From NCBI GenBank assembly GCA_946902875.1, contig OX336353.1:18179151-18243150 (forward strand): a stretch of 64,000 nt of DNA, written 5' to 3'. The position numbers and the translations under genes were made by a program. This stretch comes from Nematopogon swammerdamellus (lineage: Eukaryota; Arthropoda; Insecta; Lepidoptera; Adelidae). Of the stretch, positions 42,131 to 51,690 are shown in pieces; the stretch's first letter is position 1, and each line of letters starts with the position of its first letter. Under the pieces are notes generated by a model. It did no database searches. It was given only the letters and a program-made list of their open reading frames with translations, and was not told where the DNA came from.

Positions 42131-42519
42131 GTCAGCCTCGATAGTTCAGTGGTGCAGACAGTCAACTGTCGCTATTGAATGTTAAGCAACGCTGGGTGCG
42201 GTCAGTACTTGGATGGGTGACCGCTGACCGTTGGAGGCTGACCGAGGTTCGGATTCCTCGTAAAACTGTAGGTCCCTTCCCTCCTAATCTTACTTGGTGG
42301 TAGGGTTTAACCCGCCCGGGTTGGTACCACCGCACTGAATGAAACGTCGGTCAAAACGGCTATGTAAATAGTTTGTGTTTTCCGAGCAGTTCAGTGTAGC
42401 CGGCACGATCAAAGGGGGAAGCACTGACATGGCACCTAGTTCACCCGGTGTTATGGGCTGACATCACGGACGTTGTAGGTGATGTAGCCAACCGTGTCAG
42501 TTTCCATAAAAAAAAAAAC
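42131..42519 (+). mobile_element. Family A SINE, full length (reference copy)
   Basis: It starts GTCAGCCTCG and has a tRNA-like A box TAGTTCAGTGG at 42142-42152. The segment 42181-42225 (GTTAAGCAACGCTGGGTGCG, GTCAGTACTTGGATGGGTGA) closely resembles the internal promoter part of 5S rRNA: box A, intermediate element and box C. A tRNA-like B box GGTTCGGATTCC follows at 42246-42257. The central domain is at 42263-42335 and the tail ends AACCGTGTCAGTTTCCATAA plus an A run. GTCAGCCTC at the start can pair with GAGGCTGAC just before the B box. RNA polymerase III transcription and LINE-driven retroposition are inferred from family knowledge. Confidence 0.9.
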
Positions 42520-42921
42520 ACAAAATAACCAAAATTTACAGTAAATTTTTTCTTCCCCTCAAACTCGTATATTTTTATTACCGTTTCGACCAGTAGTCAG
42601 GTATATAAACATCAATCGATCTACGGCAGCAAACAGAAAATGGGGTTATTTTATTACTTATCGTGTCGAGCTCTTTTGTCACTGCAATCCCCTCCTTCCC
42701 CTCACCGATCTGTCCCTCGACCCTCGTATCCTCTCGCCCCTCCCAAGTCACTGCAGGATTGTGGATTTACGCAACAGCTGGAAAACTGAAGATTGTGCCA
42801 CCTGACGCCTGGCTGTGTGCTATATGTAACGAAGTGTGCCTGTGAATGTGTATGTTTGGCTCAACGTTGAATTCAATATTCGAGTGTTTTTTGAAGGATA
42901 TTCAAGGATATGCAAATACTT
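42520..42921. other. Unassigned stretch
   Basis: C-rich pyrimidine tract at 42685-42755. The 60-codon ORF at 42663-42845 has no recognised domain. Confidence 0.3.
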
Positions 42922-43291
42922 AAAAAAAGTTTTAAAAAACATAAAACCGACTTCCTAAAAAAAGTAAAACTAAAAAACTATTTAAAATAAAAATATAAAA
43001 ACCGCCTTCAAAAATATATGAAATAAAAACCTAAAAAAAAAAACGAACCCTAGAGTTGAAGGCGGTGCTAAAAAGGCTACACAAATCACAAAGGATATTA
43101 TCATCCGCTCATGTTTTCTTTCATGCATCATTTTGCTTGCTTTAGCACCGCCTTCAACTCTAGGGTTCGTTTTTTTTTTTAGGTTTTTATTTCATATATT
43201 TTTGAAGGCGGTTTTTATATTTTTATTTTAAATAGTTTTTTAGTTTTACTTTTTTTAGGAAGTCGGTTTTATGTTTTTTAAAACTTTTTTT
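42922..43291. repeat. 370-bp palindrome with 150-bp arms
   Basis: Arms 42922-43073 and 43141-43291 are nearly perfect inverted copies containing AAAACCGACTTCCTAAAAAA and ACCGCCTTCAAAAATATATG. They are separated by a 67-bp loop. The outer phrase GGAAGTCGGTTTTATGTTTT also occurs near 44585 and 45063, so the arms belong to a dispersed family. Confidence 0.8.
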
Positions 43292-43415
43292 TTATTTCAC
43301 AGTTTTTTTTAGTAATTTTTTGCTATTAATGTACTCGGCGGAATCGCTCGGCCTTCGGCCTCGCGATTCCGCCTCGCTTTCCAATCCGATCTTGACCCAA
43401 TTAAAATAGGACCAC

Positions 43416-43760
43416 GTCAGCTTCGATAGCTCAGTGGTGCAGACAGTCAACTGTCGCTATTGAATTTTAAGCAACGCTGGGTGCGGTCAGTGCTTAGATG
43501 GGTGACCGCTGACCGTTGGAGGCTGACCAAGGTTCGGATTCCTCGTAAAACTGTAAGTCCCTTCCCTCGTAATTTTACTTGGTGGTAGGGTTTAACCTTC
43601 CCGGGTTGGTACCACCGCACTGAATTAAACGTCGGTCGAAACGGCTATGTAAATAGTTTGTGTTTTCCGACCAGTTCAGTGTAGTCAGCACGATCAAAGG
43701 GGGAAGCACTGACATGGCACTGGTGTTATGGGCTGACATCACGGACGTTGTAGGTGATGT
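43416..43760 (+). mobile_element. Family A SINE, 3'-truncated
   Basis: Head, 5S-like segment (43467-43511), B box and central domain are present. The tail stops at GTTGTAGGTGATGT, where a short tandem repeat begins. The A run is lost. Confidence 0.85.
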
Positions 43761-43950
43761 TGCAGAACTTAGTAGAATGGACAGACATAAACGTGTTACG
43801 GAAGCCTACTTTTATTATAAAATAACCGTCGGAGGACCTTGGTTGAAAATTGTAAAATTTAGTAGAACGGATAGACATGCATATGTTACGGAACCCTACA
43901 TTCATTTTGCAGAACTTAGTAGAATGGACAGACATAAACGTGTTACGGAA
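43761..43950. repeat. Three spaced copies of a 42-bp motif
   Basis: GCAGAACTTAGTAGAATGGA then CAGACATAAACGTGTTACGG occurs at 43761 and 43908, with a diverged copy at about 43851. The first copy is fused to the truncated end of the SINE. Confidence 0.75.
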
Positions 43951-44082
43951 CCCTACTTAACAGTTGCACTCCGGGAGTGCCGGCAGATCCCGTGCCACTC
44001 TAACTTAACCCTTAACGCAATGACTTAAGGTTTCATTTTAAAAATGACGCTGACGCGATGTCGCGAGTTATACATTTTTACC

Positions 44083-44395
44083 CACCTAAAAAAGTGCCAA
44101 GAGCCGCTAAAGAAGTTTTCACTTCAAAAACCTCAGGGTTATCCCCTTTCAAATAAAAAAAAAAAGAATTTTCAAAATCGGCCCACAATTGACGGAGTAA
44201 TCGCGTAACAAACATCCAAAAAAAGAAAACATACCGTCGAATTGAGAATCTTTTAGGTCTAAAGTAAATTTCTCGTGAAGACAAATGCAACGAGCCCAAA
44301 CACGATGGGTTTATCATGTGTAGTTTAGGAGTTCCTATGGCCACCTTCTGTCTCCATCATCAAACCAGCTCGATGGTACTCGGTACAGTAGGTAC
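44083..44395. repeat. Dispersed repeat containing a lone relative of the 130-bp monomer
   Basis: TTTTCAAAATCGGCCCACAA and GACGGAGTAATCGCG are typical lepidopteran repeat phrases, also near 44955. At 44292-44366 the sequence GAGCCCAAACACGATGGG...GTCTCCATCATCAAACC aligns by eye with one unit of the array at 17.4-20.2 kb, including the spacing between blocks. Only one monomer is present here. Confidence 0.5.
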
Positions 44396-44559
44396 TGGCC
44401 AGGTACCATAATAAATTAAACGCCGGTCGGAAAAGATAAAAAAATTTCAAATTTAGAATATTCATGAAACAAGGGTCCGAATATGTATCACTAGTATATC
44501 GATTCATGTATTTCAACAGGACAGAGAAAATTTCAAAATATTAGGTATTTAATACTTTT

Positions 44560-45075
44560 CAGTTTTTTTTTTTTTGTTTTTTGGAAATCGGTTTAATATT
44601 TTTTAAAACAGTTTTTATTTCATTCTTTTTAGTAATATTACATAAAAAAGAATAATCGAAATCGAATAATCGAAATCGATTGAAGTGGTACAGAATTATT
44701 CGCCATATGTGTCAGACTGCAAATTGCTGAATTAGTCCACATCACAAATGTTTTGCTGAAGGTAACCACACACCATACTAATTTATCAAACTGAAAATTG
44801 CCGAAAACGACCACATCACAAGTTTTGCTGAAGGTAACCACACACCATAGTATTATGCTGATTTTTCGAAAACCACTGAACCAATTTCGATAAAATTGAA
44901 ATGGGACCACCTCGGAAGTATGACCTAACTAACAAAAAAAGAATTTTCTAAATCGGCCCTCAATTGACGGAGAAATCGTGTTACAAACATACAAAAAAAT
45001 AAAAATAAAAAAAAAAATAAAAAAAAAAACATACAGACGAATTGAGAACCTCCTCCTTTTTTGGAAGTCGGTTAA
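44560..45075. repeat. Dispersed repeat with internal duplication
   Basis: GGAAATCGGTTTAATATTTT and GAACCTCCTCCTTTTTTGGA mark the ends. CACATCACAAATGTTTTGCT with GAAGGTAACCACACACCATA is duplicated at about 44738 and 44812. No ORF. Confidence 0.55.
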
Positions 45076-45544
45076 TAAAGTGAAGTTCATGCTTAATTAA
45101 ATCTTTTTTTTTATGTAATTGTATGTAATTATTTTGTTGTTGTAATAAGGACAGTCGAATATATGTTCCTGACTGTTTATTTTTTGAATATCTAAAGTGA
45201 TGACTCAATAAAGCTTAATGGACTTCATGACATGAAAAAAAATCGGTCAAAATAAAAATTTCATCTAAACAAAAAAACGAACGCGGAACGTAGATTCTAC
45301 TGTCCTTAAGACAAGAAATTTTTTTTTTAAATCGGATATAAAATTTTGTATTTTAAATAAACCATATTGATGACTTGGACGATTCAAATGAATCTTTTTA
45401 TATGTATAAATTTGACTGAACCCTATGTTCTTTGTACTTTATTCTCTTTTTTAAAGATAATCTTTTACTTATTATTTTTATTTTTTATTACATATAGTAT
45501 GTTATAGTTAACATAATTAAAAAATAGCATGTAAGTTATATTTA

Positions 45545-45725
45545 AGCATTTAAAAAAAAAAAGCTCTGTAAGGTTTCTTGCCAGATTCATCCTTATAGAT
45601 TGCATTGCTGAACGGGATAAAACAAAACTATGACGAACCATACTGAATATGCATATGTCTCAATGTAATATTGTTATTGTTGTGTGTTCTTTATGGCGAA
45701 ATAAATATCTGAATCTGAATCGGAT
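45545..45725 (+). mobile_element. Probable LINE 3' end with CTGAAT tail
   Basis: CTCTGTAAGGTTTCTTGCCA and TTTATGGCGAAATAAATATC precede a short CTGAATCTGAATC tail. TTTCTTGCCGGTTC also occurs at 4712, so this is a dispersed LINE 3' region without coding remains. Confidence 0.4.
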
Positions 45726-45866
45726 AAGGTTTAGGGGGCTAGAAAACATAAATGCCGAAAGACGATTTTGTATGGAGAATCTTAACTTCCGTCTCGTCCG
45801 ACTAATGTTAAGAGGCGTTGTTATAAGCTGATTTGAATTTTCAGCGTATTGAAATTTAGGAAGGAC

Positions 45867-46560
45867 AAGCTGTGCCCGCGGCTCCGCCCGCTCTCATATT
45901 TCACTTCACTGCTAACCTCATAAGCTATTTAGCGTGATAGTAAGTAGCCTATAGTTGATGGGAAGAATCAAGCTATCTGTAGAATTTTGTTTTATTATCG
46001 CCTAAATTGTTCAAAAAATCTATAAAGATAATTTTGCTTGACAATCCAATTTATAATTTAAGAGAATTTTATATTATTAATTTCTGCACCAGTGATGCCC
46101 CGTAGATATAAAGTGACGATATCATTATTGATTGACCATATTATTAATTTAATTTGATAAGGTACCTATGAATTACCTGAATTTTGAATTACCCCTTAAT
46201 TACTTTATTTGCTGTTGTGATATTTTCATATCTACGTTAAATGTTGTTATTGTTTTTAATTGTTGTTTCTGATTTCTGTTTTAATTTATTTTTATCAAAA
46301 TTGTTTATTATATTATGAATGAAGTGTGTATGAATGAATTAACTAATGAAATTATATTTAAAATTTTAAAATATTGACGTATCTCATAGTATGTATAGTT
46401 ATATTAGGTATAATTATAAGACCATACTCTACGAGAATAAAATTATTGACTTTGACTTTGACTTTGACTTTATTAAAATCGGTTCAGTGGTTCTCGAGTT
46501 ATAAGCGGACAGACAGACACTCAGACAGAAAGCAGACGTTGGATTTTATTATAGGTAAGG
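45867..46560 (+). mobile_element. Dispersed element interrupted by a LINE tail
   Basis: The left part CTCCGCCCGCTCTCATATTT and TAGCGTGATAGTAAGTAGCC and the right part AAATCGGTTCAGTGGTTCTC and AAAGCAGACGTTGGATTTTA are contiguous in the second copy at 56930-57136. Here they are separated by about 480 bp (45993-46470) that ends in GACTTTGACTTTGACTTT, a LINE 3' tail. So a 5'-truncated LINE inserted into this element. Confidence 0.6.
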
Positions 46561-46624
46561 ATAAGGAAGAAAGAAAGAAATAAATGTATTATTCAAAAGA
46601 TCTTTCCTCTAAAGAACCAGTAAA

Positions 46625-47010
46625 CTCTGGGCAGGGAGAGCGCTGCCCATATATTTCTCCCCAAGTAGTCTCGGTTTTTTTTTATGTTATCCGGTATGGG
46701 TGGCTGTGTTGGAGGGGCTAAATCGCATGCTCCGACCAGCCAATATCACCTCCGAGAAGGTAGGTGCCATATCGGAGACTTCCCTGGATTGCTGGCTATA
46801 CTGGACTAGAGGAGAACACAGCCGACGCTGCTTTGCGGCCATGTTACATCCAGGTCCTTTATGGTCCTAAGGAGAATGGGCACCCCGGCCGGTCAGGCCG
46901 GCATGGTATTCGCAACCCCCGCATACGGCCGAATGTCTATGTGCGTCGTCAAAGACCTTATGGGTTGCTCGGCGCCATATGTCGCGATTTTAATAAAATA
47001 AAATAAAAAT
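46625..47010 (+). pseudogene. LINE family C 3' end, interrupted by a B SINE
   Basis: CTGCCCATATATTTCTCCCC with AGTAGTCTCGG (to 46674), and GGCCGGCATGGTATTCGCAA to the A-rich tail at 47010, are both parts of family C. The interruption at 46675-46853 is a B SINE tail on the minus strand. The frame is broken by indels. Confidence 0.6.
46675..46853 (-). mobile_element. Family B SINE tail, nested in LINE C
   Basis: The T run with ATCCGGTATGGGTGGCTG, then CCAATATCACCTCCGAGAAG and GATTGCTGGCTATACTGGAC, is the second half of family B on the minus strand. It stops at TTACATCCAG, so it is 5'-truncated. Confidence 0.75.
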
Positions 47011-47450
47011 ACATATTACCTGTAAGGACTGGATAATAGGCCAGGAAACGAATGTTCTAGCCGGAAAGCTCGAAAGCAGAAAGTTTGACTTCGGAACCTT
47101 GTTCTGACTAGTTAGGAGGTAAACATACTAAAAGTCCCCACCACTGGGGGGTGCGCCCTAGGGGGGGGAGCACAAAGAAGGTGCCATTTTTCAGTTTTTC
47201 GCTTATATCTCGAAAACGGTGCATCATAGGAAAAACTGTTCAATTACGGAATAAGAGATGATAAAATTCTCTTTTATACACTTTTTACCAAATATACACT
47301 TTTTACCAATTCTCAATCGTTGTCGAGATATAAGGTCCGAAAAAAGGCCGATTTTATTTGCAATTAAAATCAATGTATGACAAAAACAGATTTTTGCTTA
47401 ATTTTTTGCTTAAGTAATTGTTGTATTCGCAAGGATTTATATACACTAAG
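47011..47450. other. Unassigned stretch
   Basis: Contains CCCCACCACTGGGGGG and CCCTAGGGGGGGG hairpin-prone sequence at 47137-47167, and a repeated TATACACTTTTTACCAA at 47275-47308. No gene seen. Confidence 0.35.
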
Positions 47451-47787
47451 TACATACATACCACACACGCTGTATTCCGACAATCAGGGTAAGCAGAGTA
47501 ATCCGTGTTGTGCTGCAAGAACTCTGGGAAATTGCAACACAACATCGACCACCTCGTTTAGCAAAGTATTCAGACAAGATAATTAACTATCAAGCAGCAA
47601 GTAAGGCACATAGACCCACCAGCTGCTGCACGACTCGGTGAATGGACCGCGCCAAGAAGGCTAGAGGTGGTAATCCTGTCGCCCTTTAGCACCGCATCTC
47701 GTCCTTATCCCTTAGTTGCCTTTTACGACATGCACGGGGAGAGACGCAGTGGGGCTGTTCTTTATAAGTGCAGGCCTCAAACAGTAC
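47451..47787 (-). mobile_element. Family D element, near full length
   Basis: It matches 783-1115 along its length, from the TACATACATACC tail side to GCAGTGGGGCTGTTCTTTAT and CAGGCCTCAAACAGTAC. The GGGGCCGG head is mutated to a weaker form. Confidence 0.7.
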
Positions 47788-48022
47788 CTACACAAGAAAC
47801 AGCGTGAAAAGTTACACAACTTGCACACAACAGAACGCCATCTAGCGACCTCCTGACGAACTATACCGCGATGCAATGGAGCTCCCTTTTGCTCGGAGCG
47901 AGAATAATGAAAGCCACACCTCAAAAAATAGAGTAAGGAGGTCGCGAAGGAGTTGTATGGAGCAAACACGAAGAACGAAGAATCGAGCGCGTCCTACCAG
48001 AAGTGGCGAGCTTGTCAAACAA

Positions 48023-48249
48023 CATATATTTTTTTTATGTAATCCGGTATGGATGGCTGAGTCGGAGGGGCCAAAGCACATGCTCCGATCAGCCAATATC
48101 ACCTCCGAGAAGGTAGGTGCCATACCGGAGACTTCCCTGGATTGCTGGTTATACTGGACTCGAGGAGAACACAACCGAGGCTGCTATGCGGCCATCTTAC
48201 ATCCAGTACGGTGGTACTAACCCAGTCGGCTACAATTTGAGCCTACCTA
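48023..48249 (-). mobile_element. Family B SINE, head missing
   Basis: The minus-strand second half of family B, from the A run at 48029 to CCCAGTCGGCTACAATTTGA and the start of the central domain. The tRNA-like head is absent. Confidence 0.75.
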
Positions 48250-48294
48250 CCTAATATATACCGTGTATTCTTTCTTCCGATCCATCGATCATTT

Positions 48295-48565
48295 TTAAAA
48301 ACCGGCGAAGTGCAAGTCTTACTCGCGCACGGAGGGTTCCGTATCGCCGTGTCATGGTCAGCGCCACTCACGCCATCTATGTATTAGTTAAAATGCTTTA
48401 TACGCTTTTCGGTAGATGGCGCGTATACACTTTTTAGTTTCTTGTATGGGGATCCCCGTGTTTTTTTTTACTTTTTCTTAATTTTATTATTCGCTGTTAT
48501 ATCGGCTATAATAACATATTCTATGAACATTTCAACGGGCTACCTATTACGGTTCAAGAGATACA
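48295..48565 (-). mobile_element. Family E element, truncated
   Basis: It starts at the GACTTGCACTTCGCCGG end and keeps the GCCATCTACCGAAAAGCG subfamily block. It stops after TATCTCTTGAACCGTAATAG, so the GTCT run and the AGGTTTCCGTA end are missing. Confidence 0.65.
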
Positions 48566-48985
48566 TTTCTTCGTGGATAATTTCATTCGCTATAAGTGAA
48601 AATAGAGTTTATTGATCTGACTTCATAATATTACTAAGTATTAGAGTTTATGTGCGCACGCCCAACCATCAGCGCCAAATTTTTGCGCCGCCAAAGTGGC
48701 TCTTGAGTCAGTGGGAGTATAAGTACTTACTATGGTATAAGCATTATTATAACTTGTGGGAGCCTACAGGTTTTTTTTTCCTAAGGTAACTCATATGCAC
48801 ATTCCATGTTAAGCATTATCCCCGTTCTACGAGTAAACACAATAACAGCACTACTGCGGTCTCGACGCAGCGACGAAGAGGCGGCAACACGTCTGCTGGT
48901 GAAATCACATCAGCTGAACCTTAGTCGAATTGGGTACTTTGTTCGGAATAAAAAAAAAATCTGTTACCGTGTCATTGCCTTCTGA

Positions 48986-49147
48986 CGAAGAAACTATACT
49001 TTCTGGTGTCGTAAGGCGAAAATATGGAACGGTCTTCCGGTGAGTGTGTTTCCCACCGCCTATAACCTGGGAATCTTCAAAAGGCGCGTCAATAAATTAG
49101 ACGACGACTTTTTTGTCCGCCTCATAGCCGGCATGGCGCCTCTCTAA
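48986..49147 (+). pseudogene. LINE RT C-terminus (KIWNGLP type)
   Basis: An open frame of 53 codons plus stop reads NYTFWCRKAKIWNGLPVSVF then PTAYNLGIFKRRVNKLDDD and ends RLIAGMAPL. RxAKxWNxLPxxVFPxxYNLxxFKRRVN is the common end of Jockey/CR1-like RTs in insects. It is followed by a 3' UTR with GAAGTATTGGGCACCGGCGC. A TGA precedes the fragment. The matching UTR is at 41500-41625, and a relative of the coding end is fused to an A SINE head at 61287. Confidence 0.7.
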
Positions 49148-49240
49148 ACGTGGTTTCGCGAGGAGTTATTGGTGGTGTTCCTCCTGGCTGGATCTTCCGT
49201 TGAAGTATTGGGCACCGGCGCCGGCAGTCTATAAAGAAAA

Positions 49241-50055
49241 CTTGTTAATAATTTTTAGTTAAGATTTTATGCCATGTGAGTCAGGACATGCAGGCAGATT
49301 TAGTCTTATCAAAAGGGTTCCCCTTCTCATAAGGCTAAAAACATCGCACCCACATACACATGTACCATTCTTGGTACGGCAACCTAAAGGTATTCTAAAT
49401 ATATGTTATTGTTTTTTTATGTGTTACTTTACCTATTATGTAGCAATTAAATATCATAAACATAAACATTCTGAAAAATTACATAAAACCAATTATTAGG
49501 TAAATCAGACCGAAGCTCATAATAAGGGATGGCCTAATCTCCTCCTGACAGAAACAGGCCTTTCGCACATAAATTATGAGATGCTCGAAAAATTTAGGGA
49601 CCAATTTAAATAAATTGGTGAGTTTATAGGACAAAAGCGCCGAGTACCTACTCTCTTACTGTGAAATTGTCTGCGCAGACATAATTAAGTATCTTTCATT
49701 AGTCAATCTCAGGGGATTATCGACCCGTGCTCTCTCAAATCGAAAAAATCAATCACCAAGCCCTGTAACGCATAGCGATTTGCGCTATAAATTTACTGTA
49801 ATTGTGTAATTCCTATAAACGCAAAACAGATATACACCACATTTTCAGAATCTTCACATTTCTTACTTTTCTTGTGTACAAGTTCAAATAAGATATACAT
49901 TTCCTTCTAAAGTGGATCAAGTAACTACCTACTGAGTACATCTTTAAAGTATAAAAAAAAAACATCTAACACCACAAGGTAAATTATTTTCCCTAGAATT
50001 GTTAATTCTTTAGAACAGTGTGAGATCGAACAAAAACACTGAATTCAATTCGATG
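49241..50055. other. Unassigned AT-rich stretch
   Basis: The ORF at 49269-49499 has no recognised domain, although it begins just after the LINE 3' end. No other feature seen. Confidence 0.3.
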
Positions 50056-50240
50056 TTTTTTTTAATGAAAAGCGCGACATGTGGCTCCGTTTCACTTACG
50101 AGTAGGTGACTTACGGTGCCCATGGACATTATGTGATGCACGGGGATTGCTAATGCCATGTCGGCCTGACGCAGGAGCCTTTTCACGCCACTTTTGAAAA
50201 ATCCCAGGCTGTACTTGTGAGGAAATAGATGAGCAGGGAT
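50056..50240 (-). pseudogene. LINE family C 3' end, divergent
   Basis: On the minus strand it reads CATCTATTTCCTCACAAGTA, then GAAAAGGCTCCTGCGTCAGG and CATGTCGCGCTTTTCATTAA plus an A run. It is closest to the copy at 39526. Confidence 0.55.
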
Positions 50241-50289
50241 GTTGAAACAGTTCGGATTCAGATTCAGACATGTGATTGTGATTCGATAT

Positions 50290-50382
50290 TGTGCTTTAAT
50301 TTATCAGTCCTTGCAGCACATAACGGATTACTCTGCTTAACCTGTTTCTCCGAATATAGTGTGTGGTATGCATGCGTGTATT
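50290..50382 (+). repeat. Family D tail fragment
   Basis: TTGCAGCACATAACGGATTA and ATATAGTGTGTGGTATGCAT match the end of family D. Confidence 0.6.
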
Positions 50383-50638
50383 CATTAATTATTTTATGTT
50401 CAATTCACACACTCAAGTTTTTTGCTACTACTACATTTCACTATATAAATCGACTCTCAAGAATCCAAATCTTGGCTGGCAGAAATCTTTGTAAGTTATA
50501 AGTTCGCCTTTGCACCTCGCGTACATTGTATATTGTGCTTGTTTCTGTAATACTTTTTTGGACGAATAACGTATTTCATATCTTTTATCTGCAAATAATA
50601 TATAAAAATTACATAAAATTTACCTAATTTTCAACTTT

Positions 50639-50862
50639 TTTTTTTTTTTTTTTTTATTGAAACTGACACGGTTGGCTACATCACCTACAACATCCGTGAT
50701 GTCAGCCCATAACACCGGGTGAACTTGGTGCCACATCAGTGCTTCCCATCGGTCGTGCCGGCTACACTGAACTGGACGGAAAACACAAACTATTTACATA
50801 GCCGTTTCGACCGACCTTTCATTCAGTGCGGTGGTACCAACCCGGGCGGGTTAAACCCTACC
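50639..50862 (-). mobile_element. Family A SINE, head missing
   Basis: On the minus strand it covers the central domain (GGGTTTAACCCGCCCGGGTT) to the tail AACCGTGTCAGTTTCAATAA and an A run of about 20. The head is missing from 50862 onwards. Confidence 0.8.
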
Positions 50863-51005
50863 GGAAAACGCGAAACTAATCATGTGAACACTGACATGAT
50901 TTCAATTTTGGCTGTTCAACTTCATCCCTCGGGCAGCGTCCGGTTACTTTTGGCTGTGAAATTTTTGTAAAAGATTCGTAGCACCATGTTAGCATGTTAG
51001 GATAG

Positions 51006-51340
51006 AAATAAAATGAAATAAAATATATTTATTGTTGGCATAAATACATAACTTAAAAATAGTTAAACATACGTCTTATGACCCACTTGCACCAACACAA
51101 ATTTAATATATAAACCAGTTTAACTCGTTAAACTAGCACCCGTTGTATGTGTGAACCGCGTTTAAATCCATAACTCGCTACTTAACTTTAAACTCGTGTT
51201 GGTGCAAGACGCGCTTAATATCAAAACTTTTTACACATTAAAACTAAACTGAGTAATAAATAACAAAAACAATAAAACATTTGGCTATGAAATACACCTG
51301 TAGAAAATAATTTAAAAATGTAAACAGAGCAGAATAAAAC
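51006..51340 (-). mobile_element. Probable LINE 3' end carrying a small TIR element
   Basis: On the minus strand the segment ends in AATAAATATATTTTATTTCA, a LINE-type tail. Inside it, 51086-51208 is bounded by perfect 13-bp inverted repeats (CTTGCACCAACAC). No coding part remains. Confidence 0.4.
51086..51208. mobile_element. Small TIR element, 123 bp
   Basis: CTTGCACCAACAC at the left and GTGTTGGTGCAAG at the right are exact inverted copies, and the match continues weakly inwards (AAATTTAA against TTAACTTTAAA). No convincing target duplication was seen. Confidence 0.5.
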
Positions 51341-51387
51341 TTAGATTAGGGATAATTAATATCTAATAATAAAAAAATAAATCATCA

Positions 51388-51690
51388 TCAATACTAATAA
51401 TAAATCTGTAAGGGGTGGTCATGGAGTAAGTTACTTTGTTTTAGGAAATATTGAGTTTGTAGCCTCTATGTATGATACTAAAGCTAAATTGACGATTTTT
51501 AGAAATCTTTTCTGTATGTATGTATGTATGTATGTTCCGCCATAACTCTTAAACCGATCATCCGAATTCGATGAAATTTTGTACAAGCACATTTAACTAT
51601 ATGGGACACAGGATAGGCTACATAAAATTCAGTTCCGGTTACGCTAAGATGTGGCTCCCATACAAACCGATATGTTAAATCCGCGCGCCT
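51388..51690 (+). mobile_element. Family H Helitron-like element, 3'-truncated
   Basis: It starts TCAATACTAATAATAAATCT after A and carries GGATAGGCTACATAAAATTC and GCTAAGATGTGGCTCCCATA. It ends near TCCGCGCGCC without hairpin or CTAG. Confidence 0.65.

Noticed and set aside
42181..42225. 5S rRNA gene
   Set aside because: Only the promoter-bearing middle part of 5S is present, embedded in a tRNA-like head and repeated in many SINE copies. The 5' and 3' ends of 5S are absent.
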